Positions 27,608 to 36,648 of a stretch of DNA of 64,000 bases are shown piece by piece; within the stretch, counting starts at the first letter, position 1, and every line of letters begins with the position of its first letter. Source of the stretch: Achromobacter sp. B7 (GTDB lineage Bacteria > Pseudomonadota > Gammaproteobacteria > Burkholderiales > Burkholderiaceae_B). The position numbers and the translations under genes are program-made. The stretch covers positions 1,054,001-1,118,000 of the forward strand of contig NZ_CP032084.1 of assembly GCF_003600685.1 (NCBI RefSeq). Direction: 5' to 3'. The notes under the pieces are model-generated. The model did no database searches and was not told the origin of the DNA. It saw only the letters and a list, made by a program, of their open reading frames with translations.

Positions 27608-27997
27608 TCACCGGGTGATCGGCGGGTATTCGAGCTCGCCGAACGTGTACTGGCCGCTGGCCTTGGCTTGCGCCAGTTCCTGCTGCACCTGGGCGCGGGA
27701 CTTCGCGCTGGCCGAGGTGGCAATGACGGGCGGGTATTGCAGTTCACCAAAGGTGTATTCGCCGCTGATCTTGGCTTGTTGCAGCTGGGCGCGCACTTCG
27801 TCCGAGCTCAGGCTGGCTGCCTGGGGTTGGGCGGGCGGGTAGTCCAGTTCGCCAAACGTGTATTGGCCGCTGGCCTTGGCTTGCTGCAATTCGGTCACGA
27901 CCTGGTCGCGGGTCTTGGCTTGTTCCAGACCGGCGGCTTGGGCGCCAACGCCAACAAGCGCCAGGGATAGCAACAGGGTGGTGGTTAGGGTTTTCAT
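27608..27997 (-). CDS. exported DUF4148-type protein with three near-identical repeats
   Basis: 129 residues from ATG 27997, supported by GGAGG 8-12 nt upstream; a longer frame is unsupported. The signal peptide ends VGAQAA (about residue 22). The mature protein is three repeats of about 32 residues, each reading roughly R-x-Q-V-x-x-E-L-x-Q-A-K-A-S-G-x-Y-T-F-G-E-L-x-Y-P-P. The first half of each repeat resembles the DUF4148 motif of Burkholderiales periplasmic proteins (TRAQVRAEL...), normally present once. Function of the family is unknown. It is monocistronic. Confidence 0.8.
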   Translation of the reverse strand: MKTLTTTLLLSLALVGVGAQAAGLEQAKTRDQVVTELQQAKASGQYTFGELDYPPAQPQAASLSSDEVRAQLQQAKISGEYTFGELQYPPVIATSASAKSRAQVQQELAQAKASGQYTFGELEYPPITR

Positions 27998-28340
27998 GAT
28001 TGAGACCTCCGTATCATCTTGGATGGGGACCGAATCCGGCGGCCCTCCGTCGTGGTTCGTTGTTTGTTCCCGATGACTGAATTCTGCGCTTGATCCAACC
28101 TGGGATAAACCCTTGCTTGTTGAAAACATCTTTCCAAATAACCGAGTAATAAGCGTGATAGTGAAAAATCTCCCCGTTTTTGGCATGGTCTTGGCATGGT
28201 CGCGGCCCTCCAGGGAAACTTTCCTTACCGCCGGGACGGCAGATGGCGCAAAAAAGCCCCTGCCGTCATCCGGCAGGGGCTAGGGCGTAACCGCGGGGTC
28301 CGGCGCGCTCAGGCGCCGGCAGTACCCGGATCGGTTCAGG
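27998..28340. other. gene-free stretch between the DUF4148 and M16 peptidase genes
   Basis: About 340 nt holding the DUF4148 promoter region and the terminator of the M16 peptidase gene. The part at 28090-28190 is AT-richer than its surroundings and is the probable promoter zone; no -35/-10 pair stands out. No further gene is seen. Confidence 0.7.
28250..28281 (-). terminator. terminator of the M16 peptidase gene (minus strand)
   Basis: AGCCCCTGCCG-TCATC-CGGCAGGGGCT is an 11-bp perfect stem, with six A residues before it that become a T run on the minus strand. Confidence 0.9.
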
Positions 28341-31097
28341 TCAAGGCGCGGCTTTCTTCTTGAAGTCGCCGGCGACGGCGGTGCTGAAGCCGTCGGGACG
28401 CAGGTACTTGCGCAGCGCGGCGTTGACCGCATCTGGCGTCAGGGCCGAGATCTTCTTGTCCATCTCGGCTGACCACTCAAACGTGCGACCACGTTGCAGA
28501 TAGTCCAGCCAGGTGCTGGCCAGGATGTCGTCCTGCGCGCGCGCCAGGTTGCGGTAGTTGAGCAGCGCGTTGATGCCATCGGTGATTTCCTTGTCGGAAA
28601 AGCCGTCTTTCAGCACGCGAGCCAGTTCCTCGTTGATGGCCTTTTCCAGCCGTTCACGATTCTGCGGCGCGTAGATGGCGTACATGGTCCAGCTGGCGCT
28701 GGGTTCGAACGAGGACACCGACAACGAACTGCGCACGTTGTACGACAGCCCTTCGGTCTCGCGCACGCGATTCCACAAGCGTGACGTTTCCGACGCACCG
28801 AACAGGTAATTGCCCAGATACAGTGCCGCGTAGTCGGCATCGGTGTCTTGCAGCTTGAGCGGCATGCGCGACAAGTAGAACGCATTGGCCTTGTCAGGCG
28901 TGTCGATATCGAACTGTTTGGCGGGGATGTCGCGATACGGGTTGGGCACGCGCGTGTAGGCGGGCGCCTTCTTCCAGCCGGCAAGGCCCGTCTTGATGGC
29001 CTTTTCGACGGCCGCCGGTTCAAAGTCGCCGACGGCGGAATACTCGATCTTGCCGGCGCCGTAGAACTTGGCGTGGAATTTGACGAGCGCGTCGCGGTTC
29101 AGGCCACGTACATTCGTCAGCGACTCTTCGAACGTGGGCACGTAGCGCAGGTCATCCACGGGCCACGGATTGTCCTGGCGGGCCAGGGTGCGTCCGGCCA
29201 GCGCTGACGGTTCGGTCATGGCGTTTTGAATCGACGTTTCCAGCTGGCGCTGGTATTCGTCCAACTGCTCTTTCGGGAAGTTGGCGTTGCGCACGATGTC
29301 CAGCGCCAGGGCAGTGAGCTCGGGCAGGTTTTCGCCCTTGGTCGACATGGCGATCTTCAACGTGGTGCCGCCGCCGCTGAAACCAAGTTCAGCCTGGAGC
29401 TTGTCCAGCCGATCCTGGATGTCCTGGCGCGACAGCTTGGCCGTACCGCGTATCAGCAGGTCGGCCACCGCGCTGGCGTTCACGCGTTGCCCGCGCAGGT
29501 CTTTCTCGTTGCCGAACTGGATCAGCATCTGCGCCTGCACGCGGTTGCCGCGCGTCGCCTTGGGCAGCAGCGCCAGTTGAACCGGCCCGTTGGGCAGGTC
29601 CAGCTTCTTCCTTTGCGTCAGCTTGTCGATGTTTTCCGGGGTGGGGTCAAAGGCCGAGGCGGCCTTGAAGTCCGGGTCGCCCTTGTAGTCCTTGAACACG
29701 GCGGTCAGGTCCACGCGTTGCGTCTGCGGTGCGCGCAGCGGCTTTTCGGTGGGGATATAACGGCCTTCGATGCGATTGCTTTGCAGCAGGTACGTGGTGG
29801 CCGCCTGCTGGACTTCAGCCAGCGTGGCCTTGCGGGCGCGGTCGCGCTGCAAGAAGAACAAGCGCCAGTCGCCGGCCGCAATGGCTTCGGACAGTGCCAC
29901 GCCGACTTGCTCGGGATCGCTGTAGGTTTGTTCCCATGCGGTCAGCCACTTGCTGCGGGCGCGGTCCAGTTCTTGCTGAGTGAACGGCTTTTTACCCAAC
30001 GATTCCAGCGTGCCGGTCAGCGTCTTCATGGCGGCGTCCAGGTCTTTGCCGGGCGGCAACTGCGCGCCGAACATCGCCAGGCCCGGATCGCGGTTTTCCA
30101 TGGTGAAGCCAAATACGCCCGAGGCCATTTTCGTGGCGACCAGCGCGTGGTACAGGCGGCCCGACGGCGTGTCGGACAAGATCACGGTGGCCAGGTCCAG
30201 CGGCACGAAGTCGGGGCTGCCGGCGGCGGGGATGTGGTACATCGCGGCAACCAGCGGCGTGCCGCCCGTGCGGCGCAGCGTGACGGAGCGTTCGCCGTCC
30301 TGCACGGGTTCCACGGTGTATTCGGGCGGCAGCTTGCGCTCGGGCTTGGGCAGCTTGCCCAGCGTTTGCTCGATGTCTGCCAGGGTGGCTTGCGGGTCGA
30401 ATTTGCCGGCCACGATCAGCACGGCGTTATCGGGCTGGTAGTACTCGTGATAGAAGGCGCGCAGCTGGCCGATGTCTACGTTTTCAACGTCGGAGCGCGC
30501 GCCGATGGTGTTCTTGCCGTAGCTGTGCCACTGGTAGGCGGCGGCCTGCATCTTTTGCATCAGGATGCGTGAAGGGCTGTTTTCGCCGCTTTCCATTTCG
30601 TTGCGGACGACGGTCATTTCCGAATCCAGGTCTTCCTTGGCGATCAAGGAATTGACCATGGCGTCGGCCTGCCAGCCCAGATACCACTTCAAGGTGTCGG
30701 GGTTGGCGGCAAAGCTGGCGAAGTAGTTGGTGCGGTCGCTGGAGGTGGACCCGTTGGCTTGCAAGCCTCGGCGCGAAAACTCGCCCATGGCGTTGCGGGT
30801 GGTGGACGTGCCCTTGAACAGCATGTGTTCAAGCAGGTGAGCCATGCCGGTCTGGCCGTAGTTCTCGTTGCGAGAGCCGACCAGGTACGTCATGTTGACC
30901 GTGGTGGATGGTTTGGATTCGTCGGGTACCAGCAGCACCCGAAGGCCATTGGCCAAGCGATATTCGGTGATGCCTTCAACCGAGGCGGCCTCCGAAACGC
31001 CGGCCGGAAGATTGGCGGCGCCGGCCTGGAAGGCCAGGAAGGAGGAGAACAGCAGCGCACCCAACGGGCGCGGCAGCTTCGACAGGGACAGGCGCAT
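28341..31097 (-). CDS. periplasmic M16-family zinc metallopeptidase (pitrilysin/PqqL-like)
   Basis: 918 residues from ATG 31097, preceded by AAAGGAA; an ATG 7 codons earlier lacks a ribosome site. The signal peptide ends QAGAA (about residue 28). The first M16 domain has the inverted zinc motif HLLEH at 87-91 (AHLLEHMLFKG), with the distal Glu in EMTVVRNEMESGEN. Three further M16-like domains follow, the third and fourth without the zinc motif. The full two-half clamshell in one chain matches PqqL/YhjJ-like M16B peptidases. Such enzymes degrade peptides in the periplasm. It is monocistronic. Confidence 0.93.
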   Translation of the reverse strand: MRLSLSKLPRPLGALLFSSFLAFQAGAANLPAGVSEAASVEGITEYRLANGLRVLLVPDESKPSTTVNMTYLVGSRNENYGQTGMAHLLEHMLFKGTSTTRNAMGEFSRRGLQANGSTSSDRTNYFASFAANPDTLKWYLGWQADAMVNSLIAKEDLDSEMTVVRNEMESGENSPSRILMQKMQAAAYQWHSYGKNTIGARSDVENVDIGQLRAFYHEYYQPDNAVLIVAGKFDPQATLADIEQTLGKLPKPERKLPPEYTVEPVQDGERSVTLRRTGGTPLVAAMYHIPAAGSPDFVPLDLATVILSDTPSGRLYHALVATKMASGVFGFTMENRDPGLAMFGAQLPPGKDLDAAMKTLTGTLESLGKKPFTQQELDRARSKWLTAWEQTYSDPEQVGVALSEAIAAGDWRLFFLQRDRARKATLAEVQQAATTYLLQSNRIEGRYIPTEKPLRAPQTQRVDLTAVFKDYKGDPDFKAASAFDPTPENIDKLTQRKKLDLPNGPVQLALLPKATRGNRVQAQMLIQFGNEKDLRGQRVNASAVADLLIRGTAKLSRQDIQDRLDKLQAELGFSGGGTTLKIAMSTKGENLPELTALALDIVRNANFPKEQLDEYQRQLETSIQNAMTEPSALAGRTLARQDNPWPVDDLRYVPTFEESLTNVRGLNRDALVKFHAKFYGAGKIEYSAVGDFEPAAVEKAIKTGLAGWKKAPAYTRVPNPYRDIPAKQFDIDTPDKANAFYLSRMPLKLQDTDADYAALYLGNYLFGASETSRLWNRVRETEGLSYNVRSSLSVSSFEPSASWTMYAIYAPQNRERLEKAINEELARVLKDGFSDKEITDGINALLNYRNLARAQDDILASTWLDYLQRGRTFEWSAEMDKKISALTPDAVNAALRKYLRPDGFSTAVAGDFKKKAAP

Positions 31098-31195
31098 GGC
31101 AGACAATTCCTTTGGCATGGCAGAATTCGTTGGAGTGTATACGTTGGCAATGGTTCAGGGGCTGCGGACCTGGGCGCAAGACAAGGAAGTGCGAC

Positions 31196-31795
31196 ATGTC
31201 GTTATCTCTTGAAGTAGAAACACCGCGTCTGGTGCTGCGGCAATGGCGGGCGGACGACCGCAAGCCCTTCGCCGCCATGAATGCCGACCCTTGCGTAACG
31301 GAATTCCTGATCCCGCTTTCCACCGAGCAAAGCGATGCGATGGCCCAGCGGCTGGCAGCGGGCATCGACGAGCACGGCTGGGGCTTTTGGGCGGTGGAAG
31401 CGCCTGGCGCGGCGCCGTTCATCGGCTTTGTCGGCATCAAGCCGTTGCCGGCCCTGCTTCCGTTTGCGCCAGGCGTCGAAGTGGGCTGGCGGCTGGCTCG
31501 TCCCTTTTGGGGGCGGGGCTACGCCAGCGAAGCGGCCGAGGCGTCGCTGCGCGTGGGCTTCGACCAGGTGCACCTTCCCGAAATTGTGGCGTTCACCGCC
31601 GTGGGCAACCAGCGTTCGCAGGCAGTGATGAGGCGTCTGGGCATGCAGGCCGAGCCCGGCACGTTCGATCATCCCGCCTTGCCCGAGGGGCACAAGCTGC
31701 GCGAGCACGTGCTGTATCGACTGCGCCGCGAACAATGGCTGCGCCAGAATAACGGTGACGCAGAGATAGGCGGCGTGCCGGTTGCAGCCGCATAA
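31196..31795 (+). CDS. GNAT-family N-acetyltransferase (RimJ/RimL-like)
   Basis: 199 residues from ATG 31196, preceded by AAGGAAG. The opening LEVETPRLVLRQWRADD is typical of the RimJ/RimL acetyltransferase 3 subgroup. Acetyl-CoA-binding features are EVGWRLARPFWGRGYASEAA (about 103-122) and the later VGNQRSQAVMRRLGM. Substrate is unknown; relatives acetylate ribosomal protein N-termini, but most are small-molecule or unassigned enzymes. It is divergent from the M16 peptidase gene. Confidence 0.88.
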   Translation: MSLSLEVETPRLVLRQWRADDRKPFAAMNADPCVTEFLIPLSTEQSDAMAQRLAAGIDEHGWGFWAVEAPGAAPFIGFVGIKPLPALLPFAPGVEVGWRLARPFWGRGYASEAAEASLRVGFDQVHLPEIVAFTAVGNQRSQAVMRRLGMQAEPGTFDHPALPEGHKLREHVLYRLRREQWLRQNNGDAEIGGVPVAAA

Positions 31796-32005
31796 TCGGC
31801 CGAAAGTGGCGTCGTCACAGGGTGCTGCACCGCAACACCGTTCGTGCACAAGGCAAATTTGAGCTTGCCCGGCTTGCGGGTGTAAGCTTTTCAACACGTA
31901 GTAGCTGTTGCCGACGGGATGCGCGACAGCCGTCTACCCGGCTTCCCGTCCAACGCCAGACGCCGCTGCAAGCGCGGCGCCGGTGCTTGTCGTTCGCGCC
32001 TTCGC

Positions 32006-32023
32006 TGCCGGCATCCTGCCGGC
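32006..32023 (+). promoter_or_regulatory. hairpin just ahead of the orphan gene at 32046
   Basis: Two GCCGGC blocks separated by ATCCT form a short stem (TGCCGGCATCCTGCCGGC), followed by GCATTTTT and then the GGAGG ribosome site of the next gene. It could be a weak terminator or attenuator. The rest of the 31796-32045 gap holds nothing else clear. Confidence 0.4.
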
Positions 32024-32045
32024 GCATTTTTCGGAGGAACGACCC

Positions 32046-32423
32046 ATGCTGACCGAAATCGTCACGCGTGCCTTGTCCCAATTGACCGGTAGCGCCCTGA
32101 ACGGCGACGGCATCAAAGGACAGTTTCAGTACGCCTATGCCAGTGATGACGGCCAATTCGTGGCCATACTGACCCATGATATGACCACCTATGTGGTGGA
32201 CCTGAACGCCCAACGTTATTTTGCCGAGTGCGGTGGTTCGCCCCGTGGGTTTGCCGGGCACGTGCTCGAGATGGAAGGCGCGGCGACGCGCAGCCACCCC
32301 TGGCCGGCCGCGAACGATCTCTTTGACCTGGATATGGACGGCGACGACCTGTCCTGGCGCCAATGTCCCGGCCTGCGGCATGCGTCCGCCAACAACCGAT
32401 CAGTGGAGAGCCGCGCCGCCTGA
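32046..32423 (+). CDS. conserved-looking protein of unknown function
   Basis: 125 residues from ATG 32046, with GGAGG 10-14 nt upstream. No signal or membrane segment. A beta-rich first half (FQYAYASDDGQFVAILTHDMTTYVVDL) is followed by ECGGSPRGFAGHV and a Pro/Trp/Asp-rich second half (DLDMDGDDLSW). I do not recognise the family. It is monocistronic and ends in a terminator. The clear ribosome site and codon pattern support a real gene; nothing indicates its role. Confidence 0.7.
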   Translation: MLTEIVTRALSQLTGSALNGDGIKGQFQYAYASDDGQFVAILTHDMTTYVVDLNAQRYFAECGGSPRGFAGHVLEMEGAATRSHPWPAANDLFDLDMDGDDLSWRQCPGLRHASANNRSVESRAA

Positions 32424-32453
32424 GAGTGGCCAGAAGCGGCAACACCTCATTGA

Positions 32454-32480
32454 ACCGGCGGATTCGCCGGTCTTTTTTTT
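32454..32480 (+). terminator. terminator after the orphan gene
   Basis: ACCGGCG-GATT-CGCCGGT stem followed by C and eight T residues. Confidence 0.9.
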
Positions 32481-32538
32481 GTGCGGACGCTTTCGGCCGA
32501 TGCTATCGACGCGGCTCGTGACAGTACAATTTCGCGCC

Positions 32539-33093
32539 ATGAACTCGCCCGACATCCACGTCCCACCAGGCGCCGCCCTGGTTGATTGCACGCATGCGCG
32601 CCATGCCGATCAGATACTGGCCATCTTCAACGACGCCATCGTCAATTCCACGGCGTTGTACGACTACAAGCCCCGTCCGCCAGAGGCCATGCAAGGCTGG
32701 TTCCAGGCCAAGCAGCAGGGCGGTTTTCCGGTAGTGGGATTCGAAAACGAGGCCGGTGAGTTGATGGCCTTCGCCAGCTACGGCACCTTCCGTGCCTGGC
32801 CCGCGTTCAAGTATTCGGTCGAGCATTCCGTTTACGTGGACGCGCGTTTTCGTGGCAAGGGGCTGGGCGAAGCGATGATGCGGGTGTTGATCGAACGTGC
32901 GCGCGCCAACCAGGTGCACGTGTTGGTCGGCGGCATCGACGCCTCGAACGAAGGCAGCATCCACCTGCACGAAAAGCTGGGCTTCACGCATTCCGGCACG
33001 ATTCGCCAGGCCGGGTTCAAGTTCGGCCGCTGGCTGGATCTGGCGTTCTACCAACTGACGCTGGACACGCCCGAGCAGCCGGTCGACGGCTGA
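32539..33093 (+). CDS. GNAT acetyltransferase of the phosphinothricin acetyltransferase (PAT/bar) type
   Basis: 184 residues from ATG 32539; an in-frame ATG at 32500 is possible. The pattern HADQILAIFNDAIVNSTALYDYKPRP, GFENEAGELMAFASYGTFRAWPAFKYSVEHSVYVD and FRGKGLGEAMMRVLIERA is that of the PAT/MddA subgroup, which acetylates amino-acid-like compounds such as phosphinothricin, methionine sulfoximine or methionine sulfone. The acetyl-CoA loop is RGKGLG (about 115-120). In soil bacteria this protects against glutamine analogues. Substrate is inferred from family resemblance only. Confidence 0.87.
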   Translation: MNSPDIHVPPGAALVDCTHARHADQILAIFNDAIVNSTALYDYKPRPPEAMQGWFQAKQQGGFPVVGFENEAGELMAFASYGTFRAWPAFKYSVEHSVYVDARFRGKGLGEAMMRVLIERARANQVHVLVGGIDASNEGSIHLHEKLGFTHSGTIRQAGFKFGRWLDLAFYQLTLDTPEQPVDG

Positions 33094-33133
33094 CGCCCCG
33101 CAGGGCCTTACCGCGCGCCGTTACCGCAACCCC

Positions 33134-34306
33134 TTACTTGGACAGCACCCGCATGGCCTGTTCCAGGCCGGCGACGGTGACCGGGTACATGCGGTCCTGC
33201 ATGATGTCGCGCATCAGCGCGATGGACTGCCGATACTGCCACGACGCGGTGGGCTCGGGGTTCAGCCATACCGACTTGGGCCACGCGTCCAGCAGCCGCC
33301 GCATCCATTGGGCGCCGGGTTCCTTGTTGTAGTGCTCGACGGACCCGCCCGGTTGCAGGATTTCGTACGGGCTCATGGTGGCATCGCCCACGATGATCAG
33401 GCGCCAGTCCGGGTTGTACTTGCGCAGCACATCCCAGGTGTCGAAGCGTTCGTTCTGGCGGCGGCGGTTGCTTTGCCACAGGCTTTCGTACGGGCAGTTG
33501 TGGAAGTAATAGACTTCCAGATTGCGAAATTCGCTGCGCGCCGCTGAAAACAATTCTTCGACGCGGCCGATGTGGTCGTCCATGCTGCCGCCCACGTCCA
33601 GCAACATCAGCACCTTCACGGTGTTGTGGCGTTCGGGCACCATGCGCAGGTCCAGGTGGCCGGCGTTGCGCGCGGTGCTGGCGATGGTGTCGTCCAGGTC
33701 CAGTTCCATTTCGGCGCCTTGGCGCGCGAAGCGGCGCAAGCGCCGTAGCGCCACCTTGAAGTTGCGCGTGCCCAGTTCGACCTGGTCGTCGTAGTCCTTG
33801 AACTGACGCATGTCCCAGACCTTGACGGCCGACCGGTTGCCCGCCGACGCGCCGCCCACGCGAATGCCCTCGGGGTGGTAGCCGCCGTTGCCGAACGGCG
33901 ACGTTCCGCCGGTGCCGATCCATTTGCTGCCGCCCGCGTGGCGCTCTTTCTGCTCTTGCATGCGTTCCTTGAAAAGCTCCATCAGCTTGTCCCAGCCGTG
34001 CTTTTCGATGGCCGCTTTTTCTTCGGGCGTCAGGTTCTTTTCAAACTGCTTGATCAGCCAGTCCAGCGGAATTTCCTTGCCCGGCGGCAGCGCGGCCTCG
34101 ATGCCCTTGTAATAGGCGCCGAAGGCCTTGTCGTAGCGGTCGTAAAGCGATTCATCCTTGACCAGCGTGGCGCGCGCCAGGAAGTAGAACTCGTCCAGCG
34201 TGGGCGCCATCAGGTCGTGGCGCAGGGCGTCCACCAGGGTCAGGTATTCCTTGACCGAGACGGGCAGCTTGTGCGCCCGCAGGTGATAGAAAAAGTCGAT
34301 CAGCAT
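33134..34306 (-). CDS. VWA-domain CoxE-like protein paired with a MoxR ATPase
   Basis: 390 residues from ATG 34306; an upstream TTG at 34327 is less likely. A helical N-terminal part (LIDFFYHLRAHKLPVSVKEYLTLVDAL) is followed by a Gly-rich segment and a C-terminal von Willebrand A domain. Its metal site is varied: LMLLDVGGSMDDH corresponds to the DxSxS motif with Gly in place of the first Ser. The VWA plus MoxR pair is a common chaperone module for assembling or inserting metal centres and complexes. Its target is not shown; two cytochrome c genes lie beyond moxR on the other strand. Confidence 0.87.
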   Translation of the reverse strand: MLIDFFYHLRAHKLPVSVKEYLTLVDALRHDLMAPTLDEFYFLARATLVKDESLYDRYDKAFGAYYKGIEAALPPGKEIPLDWLIKQFEKNLTPEEKAAIEKHGWDKLMELFKERMQEQKERHAGGSKWIGTGGTSPFGNGGYHPEGIRVGGASAGNRSAVKVWDMRQFKDYDDQVELGTRNFKVALRRLRRFARQGAEMELDLDDTIASTARNAGHLDLRMVPERHNTVKVLMLLDVGGSMDDHIGRVEELFSAARSEFRNLEVYYFHNCPYESLWQSNRRRQNERFDTWDVLRKYNPDWRLIIVGDATMSPYEILQPGGSVEHYNKEPGAQWMRRLLDAWPKSVWLNPEPTASWQYRQSIALMRDIMQDRMYPVTVAGLEQAMRVLSK

Positions 34307-34329
34307 AGGGTGCGCCGGTGGCTGCAAGA

Positions 34330-35211
34330 TCAGCGGCGCTGGCCGCCGCGGGTCATGGCCGCCAGGCGTTCCAGCAGGTGCACATCTTGCTCGTTCTTCA
34401 GAAGCGCGCCGGCCATCAGCGGCACGGCGGTTGCTGTGTGGGCGTCGATCTCGGCCGCCGTGGCGTTTTCGGCCAGCAGCAGGCGCAGCCAGTCCAGCAG
34501 TTCCGAGGTAGACGGCTTTTTCTTCAGGCCGGGCGCATCGCGCAGCGCAAAAAAGGTGTCCAGCGCCGCGCGCAGCACGTCCTGTTTCAAGTGCGGATAG
34601 TGCACGGCCACGATGTCCCGCATGGTGTCGCGGTCGGGGAAGCGGATGTAGTGGAAAAAGCAGCGGCGCAGGAACGCGTCGGGCAGGTCTTTTTCGTTGT
34701 TGGACGTGATGATGACCAGCGGGCGATGGCGCGCCGAAATGGTCTCGCGCGTTTCGTACACATGGAATTCCATGCGGTCCAGTTCGCGCAGCAAGTCGTT
34801 GGGAAATTCGATGTCGGCCTTGTCGATCTCGTCGATCAGCAGCACCACCGGCTCATCGGCCTGGAAGGCTTGCCACAGGGTGCCTTGGACGATGTAGTTG
34901 CGGATATCGCGGACTTTTTCGTCACCCAGCTGCGAATCGCGCAGGCGCGAAACGGCGTCATATTCGTACAGACCCTGGTGCGCCTTGGTGGTGGATTTGA
35001 TGTGCCATTGCAGCAGCGGCCGCCCCAGCGCGCGCGCCACCTCTTCGGCCAGCATGGTCTTGCCGGTACCGGGTTCGCCTTTGATCAGCAGCGGGCGCTG
35101 CAAGGTCAGGGCGGCGTTGACGGCCAGTTTCAGGTCGTCGGTGGCGACGTAGCTGTCGGTCCCGTTGAAGCGGGCAGGCGAGGCGGAGTGTGCGGACTGG
35201 GCTGCGGACAT
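34330..35211 (-). CDS. MoxR-family AAA+ ATPase
   Basis: 293 residues. Walker A is GEPGTGKT (about 45-52), Walker B VVLLIDEIDKAD (about 122-133), sensor 1 IITSNNEKDLPDAFLRRC, with the C-terminal lid domain after residue 220. MoxR ATPases act with VWA proteins as co-chaperones in complex maturation. It is the first gene of a two-gene operon with the CoxE-like gene 23 nt downstream. It is divergent from the cytochrome genes with 176 bp between. Confidence 0.93.
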   Translation of the reverse strand: MSAAQSAHSASPARFNGTDSYVATDDLKLAVNAALTLQRPLLIKGEPGTGKTMLAEEVARALGRPLLQWHIKSTTKAHQGLYEYDAVSRLRDSQLGDEKVRDIRNYIVQGTLWQAFQADEPVVLLIDEIDKADIEFPNDLLRELDRMEFHVYETRETISARHRPLVIITSNNEKDLPDAFLRRCFFHYIRFPDRDTMRDIVAVHYPHLKQDVLRAALDTFFALRDAPGLKKKPSTSELLDWLRLLLAENATAAEIDAHTATAVPLMAGALLKNEQDVHLLERLAAMTRGGQRR

Positions 35212-35387
35212 TGGCTTATGGCTTCCGAGGATTGACGGTGATCAATACCCATCGCAAGGTATTAATCCTGAGCAATTATCGTACAATCAGGCGGTTTTGC
35301 AGTTGGGTTCGACCCGCAACGTGTTTGCAGGGGGCCGACGTGTGAGCAGGCCCTAGTCCTTAAGCCATACCAAGAAGAGCCATTCCA

Positions 35388-35741
35388 ATGAAGTTGCGAA
35401 CCTCTCTGAAGTGCACGGTTTACGTGTTGGCCGCGATGGCATCCTGTGCGATCGCCGGTCAGGCTGTTGCTGCCGACGCAGCGCCTGTCGGTAATATCCA
35501 AAACGCCCGCGACAAGGTCTCCATGTGCATCGGCTGCCACGGCATCGAAGGCTACAAGGCGACGTTCCCCGAGCTCTATCACGTGCCGATGATTGCTGGC
35601 CAGAACGCCAAATACATCGAAACCGCCCTGAACGAGTACAAGAAAGGCGCGCGCAGCCATCCCACGATGGACGCCATTGCCGGCAGCCTGTCCGACCAGG
35701 ACATCGCCGATCTGGCCGCGTACTACTCGAATCTGAAATAA
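35388..35741 (+). CDS. periplasmic monohaem cytochrome c
   Basis: 117 residues with a signal peptide ending AVAADA (about residue 29). The haem-binding CIGCH is at 47-51, and the axial Met is in the PTMDAIAGSLSDQDIADLAAYYSNLK region (class I, cytochrome c553-like). It should carry electrons in the periplasm. It lies 10 nt before a second small cytochrome c gene; such tandem pairs resemble the two halves of cytochrome c4 split into separate genes. The ribosome site is AAGAAGAGC about 12 nt before the ATG. Confidence 0.92.
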   Translation: MKLRTSLKCTVYVLAAMASCAIAGQAVAADAAPVGNIQNARDKVSMCIGCHGIEGYKATFPELYHVPMIAGQNAKYIETALNEYKKGARSHPTMDAIAGSLSDQDIADLAAYYSNLK

Positions 35742-35751
35742 GGGGCAAACA

Positions 35752-36114
35752 ATGAATCGCACGATGCTTGCCCTTCTGGGCGCGACTTTCGCCATGGCGG
35801 GCGCCTCCGTCCAGGCGCAGGACCTGGCGGCCGGCAAGGCCGTTTTCGACAAATTCAATTGCGCGTCGTGCCACGGCGCCGACGCCAAGACCGCGGTGGA
35901 CCCGGCCTACCCCACGCTGGCCGGCCAGCATGCCGACTACCTGTCGCATGCCTTGAAGGCCTACAAACGCGGCGCCTCGGGCAGCGCGGCCACCGCCAAC
36001 GTGCGCAAGAACCCCATCATGGGCGCCTTTGCCACGCAGCTGTCCGACCAGGATATTTCCAACGTGTCGGCATGGCTCGCGTCTCAGCCCAGCGACCTAG
36101 GCGTACGCAAATAA
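35752..36114 (+). CDS. second periplasmic monohaem cytochrome c
   Basis: 120 residues with a signal peptide ending QAQ (about residue 23). Haem motif CASCH at 37-41, followed by YPTLAGQHADYLSHALKAYKRG and the axial Met in NPIMGAFATQLSDQDISNVSAWL. This layout is that of cytochrome c553/c4 half-domains. It is co-transcribed with the cytochrome 10 nt upstream, and the pair could work together as a split dihaem carrier to a terminal oxidase. Confidence 0.93.
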   Translation: MNRTMLALLGATFAMAGASVQAQDLAAGKAVFDKFNCASCHGADAKTAVDPAYPTLAGQHADYLSHALKAYKRGASGSAATANVRKNPIMGAFATQLSDQDISNVSAWLASQPSDLGVRK

Positions 36115-36161
36115 GCCATAACGCTTGCGCGTTGCACGCTACATAAGCGTCAAAGCAAGTA

Positions 36162-36587
36162 TCAAAGGCTGGCGCGGCGCCGGATCAGATCGATATAGGT
36201 GTCGCTGTCCAGCGGCGTGCCCAGGCGCTGCGCCTCCCATACGACTTGCCCCAGGCATTCCATGATTTCATGGGCTGCATGGTGCGCGTCCGAGCGGGCG
36301 GTCAACTGCTGGTAAGCCAGACGGATGCCGGGCGGATGGTCGATGGACAACTGCTCGGCGATGGCCAAATGCATGGACAGGTGCAGGAAGGGGTTGGTGC
36401 GCCCCTTTTCCACCGCGTATTCCATGGTCATGGCCTCGGGGCTTTCAAGGTCGCCGTGGTATTCGGGATGCTCGATGATCCAGTCCAGCGCGATGGCCTC
36501 GAGCGGGGTCAGCACCTCGTTGGCGCGGTGCTTGCGCCAGGTGTCGATAAAGAATTCGCGGACTTGGTCGCGTGAGGGATTGAACAT
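36162..36587 (-). CDS. DUF1841 family protein
   Basis: 141 residues, soluble, mostly helical. The opening [17 protein letters not shown] and the core [41 protein letters not shown] and [19 protein letters not shown] are the DUF1841 pattern widespread in Beta- and Gammaproteobacteria. Many conserved His/Glu residues ([15 protein letters not shown]) suggest a metal site. No function is established. It is divergent from icd. Confidence 0.88.
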   Translation of the reverse strand: MFNPSRDQVREFFIDTWRKHRANEVLTPLEAIALDWIIEHPEYHGDLESPEAMTMEYAVEKGRTNPFLHLSMHLAIAEQLSIDHPPGIRLAYQQLTARSDAHHAAHEIMECLGQVVWEAQRLGTPLDSDTYIDLIRRRASL

Positions 36588-36648
36588 CGGTGGGGGCGCA
36601 ATGCGGTCTATGGACGCATTATTTTACCGCGCGCCCGATGGCCGCCGG

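Noticed and set aside
27257..27970. Plus-strand frame that runs through the tandem array
   Set aside because: Open only because the repeat lacks stops; unit length varies by 1 nt, and it is opposite the well-supported DUF4148 gene.
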